Shown here in pieces: positions 8,685 to 15,667 of a stretch of DNA of 64,000 nt. The DNA comes from Bradyrhizobium sp. Gha (lineage in GTDB: Bacteria > Pseudomonadota > Alphaproteobacteria > Rhizobiales > Xanthobacteraceae). Location: NCBI RefSeq assembly GCF_900113735.1, contig NZ_FOQM01000015.1, positions 62,001-126,000 of the forward strand, given 5' to 3'. Position 1 is the first letter of the stretch, and every line of letters starts with the position of its first letter. Position numbers and translations under genes: made by a program. Under the pieces are notes generated by a model that did no database searches, had not been told where the DNA came from, and saw only the letters and a program-made list of their open reading frames with translations.

Positions 8685-9547
8685 AGGGAAGTTTTGCCTG
8701 GATCGGCCGGCTTGCAGTGACCATCATCGTGGTCATCGCTGCGGTCGGGGTCGGCCGCGAGCTGTGGGCCTATTACATGGAGTCGCCCTGGACGCGTGAC
8801 GGCCGTGTGCGCGCGGACGTGGTCCAAGTCGCGCCTGATGTCTCCGGCTTCGTCACCGATGTGCTCGTCAAGGACAACCAGAAAGTCCATCGCGGCGATG
8901 TGCTGTTCAGGATCGATCGCGAGCGGTTTGCCCTGGCGCTGCGGCAGGCCGATGCGTCGGTCGCCGGGCATCAAGCGACGCTCGATCAGGCCAATGCTGA
9001 TCTGAAGCGCTACAGTGCGCTGACGACCGATGCCGTGTCGCAGCAGAAGCAGGAACAGGTGCTTGCGACCCAGCTTCAGGCCAAGGCGGCCTTCGACCAG
9101 GCCGTCGCCGACCGCGCGGTTACCCAGCTCAATCTCGATCGCAGCGAGGTCAAGGCTTCCGTCAACGGCGTGATCACCAATATGGATCTGCGCCCCGGCG
9201 CGTACGTTTCTGCCGGCAAGGGCGTGATGGCGCTGGTCGACAGCGACACGTTGCATGTCGAAGGCTATTTCGAGGAGACGAAACTTGCGCGCATTCGTAC
9301 CGGCGACAAGGCGGTGGTCCGCCTGATGGGCGAGAAGGCAACGCTGACAGGCCGCGTCGAGAGCATCGCTGCCGGGATCGAGGACCGCGACCGCGCCGAG
9401 GGCGCCAGCCTGCTCGCAAACGTCAATCCGACCTTCAGCTGGGTGAGGCTTGCCCAGCGCGTGCCCGTGCGCATTGCGCTGGATCCGGTGCCGGAGGGAA
9501 TGTCGCTGGTTGCCGGTCGCTCGGCGACCGTGGAGGTATTGGACTAA
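8681..9547 (+). CDS. HlyD-family periplasmic adaptor (AaeA/EmrA-like)
   Basis: 288 residues from the ATG at 8681. An N-terminal anchor (residues 6-26) is followed by the barrel-sandwich segment RADVVQVAPDVSGFVTDVLVKDNQKVHRGDVLFRID, a short coiled-coil (about 80-150), then the second lipoyl half VNGVITNMDLRPGAYVSAG and a beta-barrel region ending in VAGRSATVEVLD. It would bridge the FUSC pump to an outer-membrane channel not encoded here. It is the last gene of the marR-FUSC-DUF1656-hlyD operon; the next 109 nt hold no gene. Confidence 0.92.
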   Translation: MKGSFAWIGRLAVTIIVVIAAVGVGRELWAYYMESPWTRDGRVRADVVQVAPDVSGFVTDVLVKDNQKVHRGDVLFRIDRERFALALRQADASVAGHQATLDQANADLKRYSALTTDAVSQQKQEQVLATQLQAKAAFDQAVADRAVTQLNLDRSEVKASVNGVITNMDLRPGAYVSAGKGVMALVDSDTLHVEGYFEETKLARIRTGDKAVVRLMGEKATLTGRVESIAAGIEDRDRAEGASLLANVNPTFSWVRLAQRVPVRIALDPVPEGMSLVAGRSATVEVLD

Positions 9548-9656
9548 CGCAGCGACCAGATGATCACGCTTGGCTTGGGGAAAACCGGTACCGAACGTTT
9601 CAAAGCCAAATCGTAAGGCTAATCCTGACTCGCGCGTGTGTGAGTCGGGGGACTGT

Positions 9657-9728
9657 ATGAGCGTTTGGTTTTTAGTCCTAGCAGCCTGCGTCGTCGGCGC
9701 GTTGCTCCTTCTGGCGTTCTGCCGGTAG
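9657..9728 (+). CDS. Putative 23-residue single-span membrane peptide
   Basis: A 24-codon ORF with GGGGGA 6 nt before the ATG. The product starts MSVWFLVLAACVVGALLL and is almost entirely hydrophobic with a terminal Arg, i.e. one membrane helix. It lies in a 719-bp stretch free of normal genes and is followed by two more small hydrophobic ORFs at 9850 and 10051. No family recognised. It could be a membrane-associated regulator or a chance ORF; the good ribosome site and the clustering argue for a gene. Confidence 0.4.
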   Translation: MSVWFLVLAACVVGALLLLAFCR

Positions 9729-9774
9729 GACCGACAGCAGATGTATTTGTTGCTGCGACGCATCAGCGAGCCGC

Positions 9775-9800
9775 GGAATAGCGGTTCCAAGCGGATCGTT
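9775..9800 (+). promoter_or_regulatory. Possible EcfG-type general-stress promoter
   Basis: GGAAT-N17-CGTT, one mismatch from the alphaproteobacterial EcfG consensus GGAAC-N16/17-CGTT, located 50 nt upstream of the small membrane ORF at 9850. The mismatch in the -35 element makes this tentative. Confidence 0.28.
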
Positions 9801-9849
9801 TTTGACTGTGCACAGATGAACGCGTTCACTTCCGGCATCGGAGGCGGAC

Positions 9850-9930
9850 GTGAGCTGGTTGTTTGTGTTTCTCATTGCCGCGAGCGCAGTCGTTCTGATC
9901 GCCCATGCGATTGACGCGATGCGTTCTTGA
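9850..9930 (+). CDS. Putative 26-residue single-span membrane protein with AHAIDAMR tail
   Basis: A 27-codon ORF starting at GTG with a strong GGAGG 6 nt upstream. One membrane helix (about residues 3-18) is followed by a short amphipathic tail AHAIDAMRS. The tail resembles that of another tiny protein in this window (14741-14833 on the minus strand, AHALDAYRT), suggesting a paralogous family of micro-membrane proteins. Too short for standard gene callers. Function unknown. Confidence 0.55.
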   Translation: MSWLFVFLIAASAVVLIAHAIDAMRS

Positions 9931-10050
9931 AGTTGGCCGTGACTCGGTTTCGTCGGTAGCTCGGTAAGCGCCGACAATGTTCCGAGGCGTGAGACTGTCA
10001 TTTGAGGAGCTGGCCCTGCGGCCCAAGCTTGTCACGGGAGGAATACGATC

Positions 10051-10239
10051 ATGCTTGCGTTCTATCTGCCGATCATCATTTTCGGAGCGATGCTCGAAGC
10101 GTTTTCGATTCGCAATGTATCGCCGCCAAGCGTCGACCAGATGCCGACCACAGCACTGGCTCCGTCAGGCACCTCGGCGACGGGCAGCGGGCGTGCAGCG
10201 GCTTCAGCTGAGCGCGCCTTGTCCTTGTCCGTGTCGTAG
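10051..10239 (+). CDS. Small hypothetical protein with hydrophobic N-terminus
   Basis: 62 residues. A clear GGAGGA lies 10 nt upstream of the ATG. The N-terminus AFYLPIIIFGAMLEAF is hydrophobic and could be a membrane anchor; the rest is Ser/Ala/Pro-rich and low in complexity. It is the third small hydrophobic ORF of the cluster 9657-10239 and is convergent with the acyl-CoA ligase gene, leaving 27 nt between stops. No family recognised. Confidence 0.5.
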   Translation: MLAFYLPIIIFGAMLEAFSIRNVSPPSVDQMPTTALAPSGTSATGSGRAAASAERALSLSVS

Positions 10240-10266
10240 CGCGGGTTTGGAGGTCGCGAGCCGGGC

Positions 10267-11892
10267 TCAGCCGACGCGATAACCTCGAAACTTCTCGCGC
10301 AGCGCTGATTTGAGCACCTTGCCGGTACCGGTCATCGGGAATTCGTCGAGGAATTCGACCGCATCAGGCATCCACCAGCTCGCGATCTTGGGACGCATGT
10401 GATCGAGCAGTGTCTTGCCGTCGATGGTCGCGCCCTTCTTCCGGACGACGAGCAGAAGAGGGCGCTCCTGCCATTTTTCGTGCGGGATTGCGACCACGGC
10501 GGCTTGCAGCACATCAGGGTGGGACAGCGCGATGTCCTCGAGCTGGATCGAGGAGATCCACTCGCCGCCCGACTTGATCACGTCCTTGGAGCGGTCGGTG
10601 AGCGTGACGTGGCCGTGGGCGTCGATCGCGGCCATGTCGCCGGTGATGAGCCAGCCATCGCGATCGAGGCCCTCGTCCAGCTTCATGTAGCCGGAGGCGA
10701 CCCAGGGGCCGCGGGCGCGCAAATGGCCGACGGTCCTGCCGTCGCGCGGCAACACGTGGCCGCCATCGTCGACGATGCGCAAGGTGGTGCCGAAGCAGGC
10801 GCGGCCCGAGATCTGGCGCCGGTCGAAGATCTCGGTTTCGCTGAGATGCTCCGAGCCCGGCCGCAACCCCGGCATCGAGCAGCCCAGTGCTTCGGTCATG
10901 CCCCAAGCCTGAATGTAGTCGACACCATAGTCGCGCTTGAGCTTCTCGACCATCGCGCGTGGCGGTGCCGATCCCGACGACAGCGTTGCGCGCAGCGCCG
11001 AGAATTTGTTGCCGGTACGGCCGAGCCAGTCGAGCAGGATCAGCCAGAAGCTCGGCACGCCAGCTGACAGTGTCACCTTTTCGCCTTCCAGCAGCTCATA
11101 GAGCTTGTCGGGCTCGTAATTGCGGCCGGGCAGCACCAGCTTCGATCCGGTATAGGGTGCAGTGAACGGCATGTTCCAGCCATTGCCGTGGAACAGCGGC
11201 GCCATCGGCATCATCACTTCGCGCACGCCTTCGCGATGCCCGGCAATGAAGTCGAAACTGGAGCTCGTCATGGTCTGCAAGATCGCGGCGCGATGCGAAT
11301 AGATTACGCCTTTGGGATTGCCTGTCGTGCCCGAGGTGTAGCAGATGGTGGAGGCGGATTTCTCGTCGAACTCCGGCCAGGCGAAGCCTGCGTCGCTCTC
11401 CTTGTCCAGCAGCTCCTCATAGCAATGTACGTTCGCAAGTTTCGTCTCCGGCATGCGTTCGCGCGATGACATGATCACATAAGCTTCAACCGCCGTCAGC
11501 TGCGGCGCGATTGCCTCGACGATCGGCAGAGTGGCGCGGTCGACGAACAGGATGCGGTCTTCGGCGTGGTTGATGATGTAGACGAGTTGTTCGGGGAACA
11601 GTCGCGGATTGACGGTGTGCAGCACATAGCCCATGCCGGGCGCTGCGTAGAACATCTCGAAATGGCGGTGCGTGTTCCAGGCCAGCGTGCCGACGCGGTC
11701 GCCTTGCTTCATGCCGAGCCGCTTGAGCGCCAGCGCCATGCGCTTGATCCGCGGATGGGCCTCGGCATAGGTGTAACGATGGATGTCACCCTCGATCTCG
11801 CACGCGACGATCTCCGCCTCTCCGTGATAGTCGGCGGCATATTGGATCAGGCCGCTGATCAACAGCGGCATGTCCATCATCAATCCCAGCAT
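10267..11892 (-). CDS. Medium/long-chain fatty acyl-CoA ligase (AMP-binding, AlkK-like)
   Basis: 541 residues from the ATG at 11892, preceded by GGAGGGG; the frame extends to 11979 but without a ribosome site. AMP-binding motifs are YTSGTTGNPKG at 185-195, QAWGMTEALG, GWLITGDMAAIDAHGHV and the hinge DRSKDVIKSGGEWIS. The C-terminal lysine motif TGTGKVLK is present. It should activate a fatty or aryl acid to its CoA thioester via an acyl-adenylate in the cytosol. It stands alone on the minus strand, so its pathway partner is not evident here; acyl-CoA genes occur at 15.1 kb and 54.7-58.6 kb. Confidence 0.92.
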   Translation of the reverse strand: MLGLMMDMPLLISGLIQYAADYHGEAEIVACEIEGDIHRYTYAEAHPRIKRMALALKRLGMKQGDRVGTLAWNTHRHFEMFYAAPGMGYVLHTVNPRLFPEQLVYIINHAEDRILFVDRATLPIVEAIAPQLTAVEAYVIMSSRERMPETKLANVHCYEELLDKESDAGFAWPEFDEKSASTICYTSGTTGNPKGVIYSHRAAILQTMTSSSFDFIAGHREGVREVMMPMAPLFHGNGWNMPFTAPYTGSKLVLPGRNYEPDKLYELLEGEKVTLSAGVPSFWLILLDWLGRTGNKFSALRATLSSGSAPPRAMVEKLKRDYGVDYIQAWGMTEALGCSMPGLRPGSEHLSETEIFDRRQISGRACFGTTLRIVDDGGHVLPRDGRTVGHLRARGPWVASGYMKLDEGLDRDGWLITGDMAAIDAHGHVTLTDRSKDVIKSGGEWISSIQLEDIALSHPDVLQAAVVAIPHEKWQERPLLLVVRKKGATIDGKTLLDHMRPKIASWWMPDAVEFLDEFPMTGTGKVLKSALREKFRGYRVG

Positions 11893-12068
11893 CGTCCCCT
11901 CCGAAAAATGCCGTGCACCTTCAATGATGCGTTCGCGCTTGCTGGCAAGGTAGCGGAACGTCGCGCGACGTCCACGCAAAAAGCGGTGGACGCGATTGCC
12001 TGCGCCACTTTATCAGGGCTAACTGGCGCAGATTGCAGGCCGAAGCAGTGCCGCCGTGAAGGAGATTG

Positions 12069-12188
12069 ATGTCAGCGGAAAGACACATGACCGGTGCAGC
12101 CGGCAGAGTTGGTGACGGCGACCTGGAGGGGTTGGAATTGACCTATGGGGCTGACGCGACGAGCGACAGCTATCCGGTTCAGGCATGA
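12069..12188 (+). CDS. Micro-ORF (39 residues) translationally coupled to the shikimate-dehydrogenase-like gene
   Basis: A 40-codon ORF with a near-perfect AAGGAG ribosome site 5 nt before the ATG. Its stop overlaps the start of the next gene as ATGA (12185-12188). The product (MSAERHMTGAAGRVGDGD...) is acidic and soluble, with no recognised family. The next gene has no ribosome site of its own other than that provided by this ORF, so it may act as a leader or coupling peptide. Upstream, CTGCGCCA/TGGCGCAG (12000-12007 and 12024-12031) forms an inverted repeat in the otherwise empty 12.0-12.07 kb region. Confidence 0.45.
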   Translation: MSAERHMTGAAGRVGDGDLEGLELTYGADATSDSYPVQA

Positions 12189-13000
12189 GCGGCATGATCC
12201 CGGCCCCTACGGGGGCGACGCGGCTCTACGTCATCATCGGCGATCCCATTGCGCAGGTGCGCTCGCCCGCCGGTGTTTCCGCGGAGTTCTTAGCCCGCGG
12301 CCATGATGGCATTCTGGTGCCTGTTCAGGTCGCGACCAGCGATCTGACCGGTTTCCTCCCGGTCGCGACGCGCTTGAAGAATCTCGACGGCATCGTGGTG
12401 ACGATCCCGCACAAATTCGCCTGCTACCAGGCCTGCGCCAGTGCGACCGACCGCGCGCACTTCCTGCGCACCGTCAACCTGATGCGCCGGCGCGCCGATG
12501 GGGCGTGGCATGGCGACATGGTGGATGGCCTTGGTTTCGTCGGTGCCGCGCGGGCGAAGGGGATCGATCCAAAGGGGATGCGGGCGCTTCTCGTCGGTGC
12601 GGGCGGGGCGGGCTCGGCCATCGCGCTCGCCCTGGTCGAGGCCGGGGTGAGTGAGCTTGCCATTCATGACAGTTCGGCCGAGCGGCGGGATGCCCTCGTC
12701 GATCGGCTCAATGAGCTCGGCAAGGCGCGCGTGCGGGCAGGCACCATCGATCCCTCCGGCTTCGATTTCGTCGCCAATGCGACGCCGGCCGGAATGAGGG
12801 ATGGCGATCCGCTGCCGGTCGATACCTCGCGGCTGGCGACGTCGGCCTATTGCGGCTGCGTCATCACGAGGCCAGAAATTTCGCCCTTCATCGCAGCAGC
12901 CCGCAAGCTGGGCTGCGTCACCGCGACCGGCACCGACATGTACGGGCAGCACCAAGGCATCATGGTGGATTTCCTGCTCGGGACCGATGGCGGACGCTAA
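12185..13000 (+). CDS. Shikimate dehydrogenase family protein, non-housekeeping type
   Basis: 271 residues, the usual AroE length. The substrate domain has GDPIAQVRSPAG, the catalytic Lys in VVTIPHK, VNLMRR, and the catalytic Asp in GDMVDGLG. The nucleotide domain has VGAGGAGSAIALAL, then ANATPAGM and GQHQGIMVDF. The canonical SxS carboxylate-binding serines are changed (VRS), so the substrate may be quinate or another cyclic polyol acid rather than shikimate. No other aro genes are near. Translation appears coupled to the 39-codon ORF upstream through ATGA. Confidence 0.85.
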   Translation: MSGMIPAPTGATRLYVIIGDPIAQVRSPAGVSAEFLARGHDGILVPVQVATSDLTGFLPVATRLKNLDGIVVTIPHKFACYQACASATDRAHFLRTVNLMRRRADGAWHGDMVDGLGFVGAARAKGIDPKGMRALLVGAGGAGSAIALALVEAGVSELAIHDSSAERRDALVDRLNELGKARVRAGTIDPSGFDFVANATPAGMRDGDPLPVDTSRLATSAYCGCVITRPEISPFIAAARKLGCVTATGTDMYGQHQGIMVDFLLGTDGGR

Positions 13001-13127
13001 GGTTTGATCATGTCAAGTGCATTGCTTGCATTGATTGCACTCATCGGGGCTTGAGCTGATACGCCTGACGTAGGATCATGCCCGCGCGCGGGCCGGGCGC
13101 GCAAAGTCGAGGGAAGGGAACGCAGGA

Positions 13128-13946
13128 ATGACTGAGGGCAAGACCGTTGCGACGGCGATGATCGGCGCGGCCGCGCTGCTGTTGTCCCTGATGCCCGCCG
13201 CTCAGGCCGCGCAATGCGGCAACGGGCCCGGCGGCTTCGAGGCCTGGAAGCGTGAGTTCAGCGCTGAGGCGCGGGGCAAGGGCATCGGCCAGACCGCGAT
13301 CTCGGCCCTGATGCAGACCAATTACGCCAGCGCCACCATCAATGCTGATCGCAGCCAGCACAGTTTTTCACTCTCCCTCGAGCAGTTTCTGGCCAAGCGC
13401 GGCGCCACCACCATCGTGGCGCGCGGCCGGTCGCTGAAGCAGTCGCAGGCGGCGATGTTCGCCTCGATCGAGCAGCGCTACGGCGTGCCGCCGGGACCGT
13501 TGATCGCGATCTGGGGCATGGAGACCGGATTCGGCAGCCAGCGGGGCAACCAGAACATGCTCTCGTCGATTGCGACACTCGCCTATGACTGCCGTCGTCC
13601 TGAGTTCTTCACCGAGCAGCTCTATGCGGCGCTGAAGCTGGTCGACCGCGGCGTGCTGTCCGGGGCGACCCGCGGCTCCATGCATGGCGAAGTCGGCCAG
13701 ACCCAGTTCATGCCCAAGAACATCCTGGCCTACGGCACCGGCAATCTCGACGTCGCCGCCAACGCGCTGAGCTCGACCGCGAATTTCCTGAAAGCCAATG
13801 GCTGGCGCGCGGGAGCCGGTTACCAGCCGGGCGAACCGAATTTTGCCGCCATCCAGGCCTGGAATGCGGCCGGCGTCTACCAGAAGGCCATCGCGCTGAT
13901 GGGCCGGCAGATCGACGGGGGTGGCGGAGCGGCAGCAGCCCGTTGA
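13128..13946 (+). CDS. Lytic murein transglycosylase (MltB/SLT_2 type)
   Basis: 272 residues. A signal peptide runs to about residue 28 (LMPAAQAAQ), followed by the SLT_2 domain: KGIGQTAISALM, a run of family motifs, and WGMETGFGS at 129-137 with the catalytic Glu at 132, then GEVGQTQFMPKNILAYG. Such enzymes cleave peptidoglycan glycan strands with 1,6-anhydro ring formation in the periplasm. There is no lipobox and no extra peptidoglycan-binding domain, so it is a short soluble form. It is monocistronic. An AGTGCA/TGCACT inverted repeat (13016-13041) lies between it and the preceding gene. Confidence 0.92.
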   Translation: MTEGKTVATAMIGAAALLLSLMPAAQAAQCGNGPGGFEAWKREFSAEARGKGIGQTAISALMQTNYASATINADRSQHSFSLSLEQFLAKRGATTIVARGRSLKQSQAAMFASIEQRYGVPPGPLIAIWGMETGFGSQRGNQNMLSSIATLAYDCRRPEFFTEQLYAALKLVDRGVLSGATRGSMHGEVGQTQFMPKNILAYGTGNLDVAANALSSTANFLKANGWRAGAGYQPGEPNFAAIQAWNAAGVYQKAIALMGRQIDGGGGAAAAR

Positions 13947-14058
13947 GGGTACTCCGCAAGGCGTGACCTGCTTGAGAGAGAAAGTTGTTGCTTTCAGGAA
14001 CCGACAGCACGAGGTTTGCTTAGATCAAGTTCAGGGCTGGGCATGAGGAGAACTCAAC

Positions 14059-14280
14059 ATGGCTACCCAGATCGTGATGGACCAGACCGGCGATACACGC
14101 CACGAGTTTGATCCCGAAAATGCTGAAGCGTTGGCGCGGGCCGAACAGCGCTTTCGGGAGTTGACCGGCGCGGGCTTTACCGCGGCGTATCGGACCGGGC
14201 CGGGCGAAGTCACGCGTATCAAATCGTTCGACCCGACCGCGCAGGAAACGCTGTTCTATCCCCGCCTGGTCGGCGGTTGA
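14059..14280 (+). CDS. 73-residue hypothetical protein ending in Gly-Gly
   Basis: GAGGAG lies 8 nt upstream of the ATG. The product begins MATQIVMDQTGDTRHEFD (a likely beta-hairpin), continues with a helix at about 20-37 (ENAEALARAEQRFRELTG), then further strands, and ends ETLFYPRLVGG. Length, predicted strand-helix-strand order and the free C-terminal Gly-Gly recall ubiquitin-like proteins, but I recognise no family and no E1 or JAB gene is nearby. It is 12 nt upstream of a 140-residue hypothetical gene, with which it is probably co-transcribed. Confidence 0.7.
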   Translation: MATQIVMDQTGDTRHEFDPENAEALARAEQRFRELTGAGFTAAYRTGPGEVTRIKSFDPTAQETLFYPRLVGG

Positions 14281-14292
14281 TCTGAACGGCCG

Positions 14293-14715
14293 ATGATCGC
14301 GGTCTTCAGGCTCGGCGCGCCCGCGCGAGCGCGTCTGCACGCGCTCCGCGAGCTCTACCGCCGCTTCTTTGGCGAGAACACGCCTGAGGCGCGGGGAAGG
14401 CGGCTATTGTCCGAATGGCTGTCCGAAGAGCAGCGTGCCCAATTCGAGCAGCACCGGCATTTTGACGTGATCGGCTCCGACAGCGGCAAGCGCTATCGCA
14501 TTCACTACGGCACCGCCGCCAACGTCCACGAGGTCGATGAGGCCGGGATTGCGACGATGGGGTGGTGCTTCGTGCCGTCAGGCTTCCTCGTGCCGGGCGA
14601 TGTGATGCTGGCCCAGAAGATCGCGCTCGAGACCGACGAGAAGGGAGCGCTGGCGCTCGCCAACCGGTTCCCACCGGCAACGCATTCAGAGCACTTTTAC
14701 CGGCGGCCGTTCTAG
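14293..14715 (+). CDS. 140-residue conserved-looking hypothetical protein
   Basis: A soluble protein. The N-terminal third is helical and Arg-rich (ARARLHALRELYRRFFG, RRLLSEWLSEEQRAQFEQH), followed by a compact beta-rich core: HFDVIGSDSGKRYRIHYG, NVHEVDEAG, MGWCFVPSG and PGDVMLAQKIALE. It has one conspicuous Cys in GWCFVP. No family recognised. It follows the Gly-Gly-ended small protein by 12 nt in the same direction, so the two probably function together. No clear ribosome site of its own, suggesting coupling. Confidence 0.7.
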   Translation: MIAVFRLGAPARARLHALRELYRRFFGENTPEARGRRLLSEWLSEEQRAQFEQHRHFDVIGSDSGKRYRIHYGTAANVHEVDEAGIATMGWCFVPSGFLVPGDVMLAQKIALETDEKGALALANRFPPATHSEHFYRRPF

Positions 14716-14740
14716 TGGTCGGAGCTGCCGGCGCGGTCGA

Positions 14741-14833
14741 TCAGAGGTGCGTGGTGCGGTAGGCGTCCAGCGCGTGCGCCGCAAATACGCCGATGCTGCA
14801 CAGGGCGAGGAGGGCTGAGATCAGTTCGATCAT
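14741..14833 (-). CDS. Putative 30-residue single-span membrane protein with AHALDAYR tail
   Basis: A 31-codon ORF with AGGAG 9 nt before the ATG. One membrane helix (about residues 4-20, LISALLALCSIGVFAA) is followed by HALDAYRTTHL. The tail AHALDAYRT parallels AHAIDAMRS of the tiny protein at 9850-9930. Its start overlaps the stop of the 27-codon ORF upstream (ATGA, 14830-14833), so two micro-genes form a coupled pair. Function unknown. Confidence 0.5.
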   Translation of the reverse strand: MIELISALLALCSIGVFAAHALDAYRTTHL

Positions 14834-14913
14834 AGCTCGTCGCTCCTGAGTGGCTGGGCGACGAGATGCTGGCAACAAGCATATTCCCTGATCAGGTCGA
14901 GGATGAACTGCAT
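14830..14913 (-). CDS. Putative 27-residue peptide upstream of the micro-membrane protein
   Basis: A 28-codon ORF (MQFILDLIREYACCQHLVA...) with AGGGA 8 nt upstream of the ATG. It is amphipathic rather than membrane-spanning and contains a CC pair. It is coupled by ATGA overlap to the AHALDAYR micro-protein. Together the two ORFs occupy most of the stretch between the genes ending at 14715 and starting at 15111. The remaining 14914-15110 holds nothing I can identify. Confidence 0.4.
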   Translation of the reverse strand: MQFILDLIREYACCQHLVAQPLRSDEL

Positions 14914-15110
14914 GACGCACGTCCCTGTATGATTTTGACGATCACTTAAGCGGGCATCTGTTTCAGGCGTGTTTCGTCGGTTTGGGAAAGAGGTTTCGCG
15001 AGGAAGCAGGTCTGGCCCCGGAGCGGCGGCCAAACCGCTACATCCGGGCCACCAACCCCTATTTTCGCTGCGCCTATCGCGCGCGGCGCATCGCATTTCG
15101 AGGCAAAATC

Positions 15111-15557
15111 ATGGCACAGGTCGCTTGGTTCGACGATCTCACCATCGGCATGCGTTTCAAATCCCCGGAGGTCGAGGTCAGTGAAGCCGACATCAAGCGG
15201 TTTGCGGCCGAGTTCGACCCGCAACCGATGCATCTCGATGACGAAGCCGCCAAGGCGACCCTGTTCAAGGGCCTGGCTGCATCAGGATGGCACACCGCGG
15301 CGATCGCCATGAACCTCGCGGTCCAGACCCGTCCCTTCGGGCCACACCCCCTGATCGGTGCCGGCGTTGATGGGTTGCGCTGGACCATCCCGGTACGGCC
15401 GAATGACCGGCTGCATCTGGTCGGCGAGGTCATGAGCCTGACGCCATCGAAGTCGAAGCCGCAGGGCATCGCCTTGGTGAAATGGACGATGTTCAACCAG
15501 AACGGCGAGGAGGTTTACACGTTCACTCCGATCGCGATCGTGCCGCGGCGCGCCTAG
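15111..15557 (+). CDS. MaoC-like (R)-specific enoyl-CoA hydratase/dehydratase
   Basis: 148 residues from the ATG at 15111 (GAGG 8 nt upstream); the frame from 14982 is not coding-like. A single hot-dog domain: WFDDLTIGMRFKSPEVEVSEADIKRFAAEFDPQPMHLDDE contains the hydratase-2 motif, with the catalytic Asp/His in the FDPQPMHLD segment. FKGLAASGWHTAAIAMNL, a typical MaoC segment, follows. It probably hydrates or dehydrates an acyl-CoA in the cytosol. It stands alone. It could be a stress-type MaoC protein of unknown substrate. Confidence 0.88.
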   Translation: MAQVAWFDDLTIGMRFKSPEVEVSEADIKRFAAEFDPQPMHLDDEAAKATLFKGLAASGWHTAAIAMNLAVQTRPFGPHPLIGAGVDGLRWTIPVRPNDRLHLVGEVMSLTPSKSKPQGIALVKWTMFNQNGEEVYTFTPIAIVPRRA

Positions 15558-15667
15558 GGCACTTCGCATTGTTGACGTTGACTCTGGGGAAGCCGAGCGC
15601 CTGACGTTTGATCTTGCGGATGACAACGACGACGGCATCGAGATGCAGATTCCGCGCGCGCCGCCAT

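Noticed and set aside
9548..9656. GGGGAAAACCGGTACC segment as part of a dispersed repeat
   Set aside because: It resembles short sequences often seen in rhizobial intergenic DNA, but only one copy is in the window and no boundary can be defined.
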